Assembly: GCF_947179165.1 (NCBI RefSeq)
Contig: NC_077242.1
Location: 77,791,097-77,855,096, forward strand
Direction of reading: 5' to 3'
DNA length: 64,000 nt
Source: Solanum dulcamara
Lineage: Eukaryota > Streptophyta > Magnoliopsida > Solanales > Solanaceae
Below the pieces are notes generated by a model. It was not told the DNA's origin. It was given only the letters and a program-made list of their open reading frames with translations, and searched no databases. Made by a program: the position numbers and the translations under genes. Within the stretch, counting starts at the first letter, position 1, and each line of letters begins with the position of its first letter. Below, in pieces: positions 62,720-64,000 of the stretch.

Positions 62720-64000
62720 CAACAACAATTAAACGATTTTCTCAGTTTTTTGTGTGAGTTGATTTTTTAGGTACAGGGGCTCCCGATCGAATTTTCAGCG
62801 AAACGTTTTTAGAAGCGTCTGTAACGATCTGGGGAAATATTCTAATAGCCCCGTAGTAGTTTTTATGACATTTAGGAACATTTTAGCGAGGGCGCAACAT
62901 GAATTAGGCGATTTTCTAAACTTTTCATTTGTGTTAACCCACAGATTTTTTAGGTGCCGGGGCATCGGGTAGATTTTTCCATGAAACATTTTTAGGTCGC
63001 CCCTAAAATGCTCCTAATTACCGTAAAAACCGTGGCGGGGCTATTGAAATCGTTACCCAGGTCGTTTCGGACGCTACTAAAAATGTTTTCAACAAAAATC
63101 GACCCGTACCTTTAATACCTAAAACATTCGTGGGCTAACACACATGAAAAACTGGCAAAATCGCCTAATTCCAATTTCCTCGCCCCTAAAATGTTCCTAA
63201 ATGCCATAGAAGCCCCACCGGGGCTATTGGAGTCGTTCCCCAGGGCGTTACAGACGCTACTAAAGAAGAATCTAAGAAAATTCGAAAATTGCCTAATTTT
63301 CGTTGGGTCGCCTCTAAAATTCTCCTACACACCATAGAGGCCCCCGCCAGGGCTACTGAAGTCGTTTCCTAGGTCATTATGGACCCTACTAAAAAAGAGT
63401 CTAAGAAAATTTGATACAGACCCGCGACACCTAAAAAATGTGTGGGCTAACACACAAGAAAAACTGCAAAATCGCCTAATTCCTGTTGCGGCTCCCCTAA
63501 AATGCTCTTAAACATCGTAGAAGCCCCGCTGGGGCTACTGGAATCGTTTCCCAGGTCGTTACGGATGTTACTCAACAAGAATCCAAGAAAATTCGCCTTG
63601 GACACCCAGCACCTAAAAAATTCGTGGGCTAACGCACACGAAAAACTAGCAAAATTGCCTAATTTCTATTGTGTCGCCCCTAAAATGCTCCTAAATGTCG
63701 TAGAAGCTCCGTCGGGGCTACTGAACTCATTTCCCAGATCGTTACAGACGCTACTAAAGAAGAATCCAAGAAAATTTGACCCAGACCCCTGGCACCTAAA
63801 AAATTAGTGGGCTAACACACACGAAAAATTGTCAAAATTGCCTAATTCATGTTGCATTGCCCCTAAAATTCTCCTAAACGCTGTAGAAGCCCCGCCGGTG
63901 CTACTGGACTCATTCCCGAGATCGTTACAGGCGCTACTAATGAAGAATACAAAAAAATTCGAGGCTAACACAAGAAAAACTAGCAAAATCGCCTAATACC
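62720..64000. repeat. 183-bp satellite-like array with an inversion, runs off the window
   Basis: Direct units of 181-184 bp begin CGCCCCTAAAATGCTCCTAA (or close variants) at about 62998, 63181, 63307, 63490, 63674 and 63858, with one shortened 127-bp step. The stretch 62720-62990 is the same unit in the opposite orientation (for example GATTTTTTAGGTGCCGG). Each unit carries a GC-rich near-palindrome (AGCCCCGCCGGGGCT). The units are richer in G+C than neighbouring DNA and leave open frames (63502-63807 plus, 62795-62989 minus) that encode no known domain. The repeat continues past 64000. Whether it is a satellite or part of a retroelement untranslated region is unknown. Confidence 0.85.

Overview
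This is a nuclear plant genome window, AT-rich, with spliced genes, and almost certainly from the nightshade family (Solanaceae). The strongest clue is a repeated RTE-type LINE 3' tail ending in TTG repeats, a form common in Solanaceae LINEs and SINEs. Tnt1-like copia remnants, Stowaway MITEs and Solanaceae-type SINEs agree with this. I cannot fix the genus from sequence alone.

Layout. 1-4590: decayed copia (Tnt1-like) retrotransposon, + strand, with its 3' LTR. 4591-9800: AT-rich intergenic DNA with SINE copies and a Stowaway MITE. 9957-10436: single C2H2 zinc-finger repressor with EAR motifs. 11130-15173: SINE, LTR-like fragment and decayed RTE LINE. 15380-16546: unusual 26-31-bp tandem array. 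17985-18620: SINE cluster. 18784-20313: intact single-exon CYP94A-type cytochrome P450. 23610-26460: seven-exon PIN auxin efflux carrier, closest to PIN2. 29226-31838 (-): seven-exon nucleotide-sugar-transporter-like protein. 32740-36453 (-): five-exon TBL polysaccharide O-acetyltransferase-like protein. 36881-43378 (-): second copia element, split by a 2.26-kb gypsy-type solo LTR with a target duplication. 43479-45015: non-autonomous Mutator-like element with duplicated terminal repeats and a perfect 9-bp target duplication. 45731-47754: DUF247 gene broken by a SINE and a stop codon. 48480-50330 (-): DYW-class PPR pseudogene. 50955-53069: receptor-like kinase without an ectodomain. 54483-54994: TMEM230-like membrane protein with a GC-AG intron. 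57635-61306 (-): small proline-rich plant protein whose 3.1-kb intron holds an L1-type RNase H fragment. 62335-64000: a 142-bp tandem repeat, then a 183-bp GC-richer satellite-like array with an internal inversion that runs off the window.

Exon joins were worked out by hand from GT/AG sites and reading phase. The PIN, sugar transporter, TBL, kinase, TMEM230-like and proline-rich models each give an uninterrupted frame, which supports them strongly. The genes are unrelated single plant genes, not an operon or an evident cluster. Auxin transport (PIN), wall acetylation (TBL), fatty-acid or jasmonate oxidation (CYP94) and signalling (kinase) share no visible pathway logic here.

The most unusual features are the 31-bp array, which is open in all three minus frames, the inverted 183-bp array, the double-ended MULE, and a 37-bp LINE-tail insertion with a 17-bp target duplication inside a MITE.
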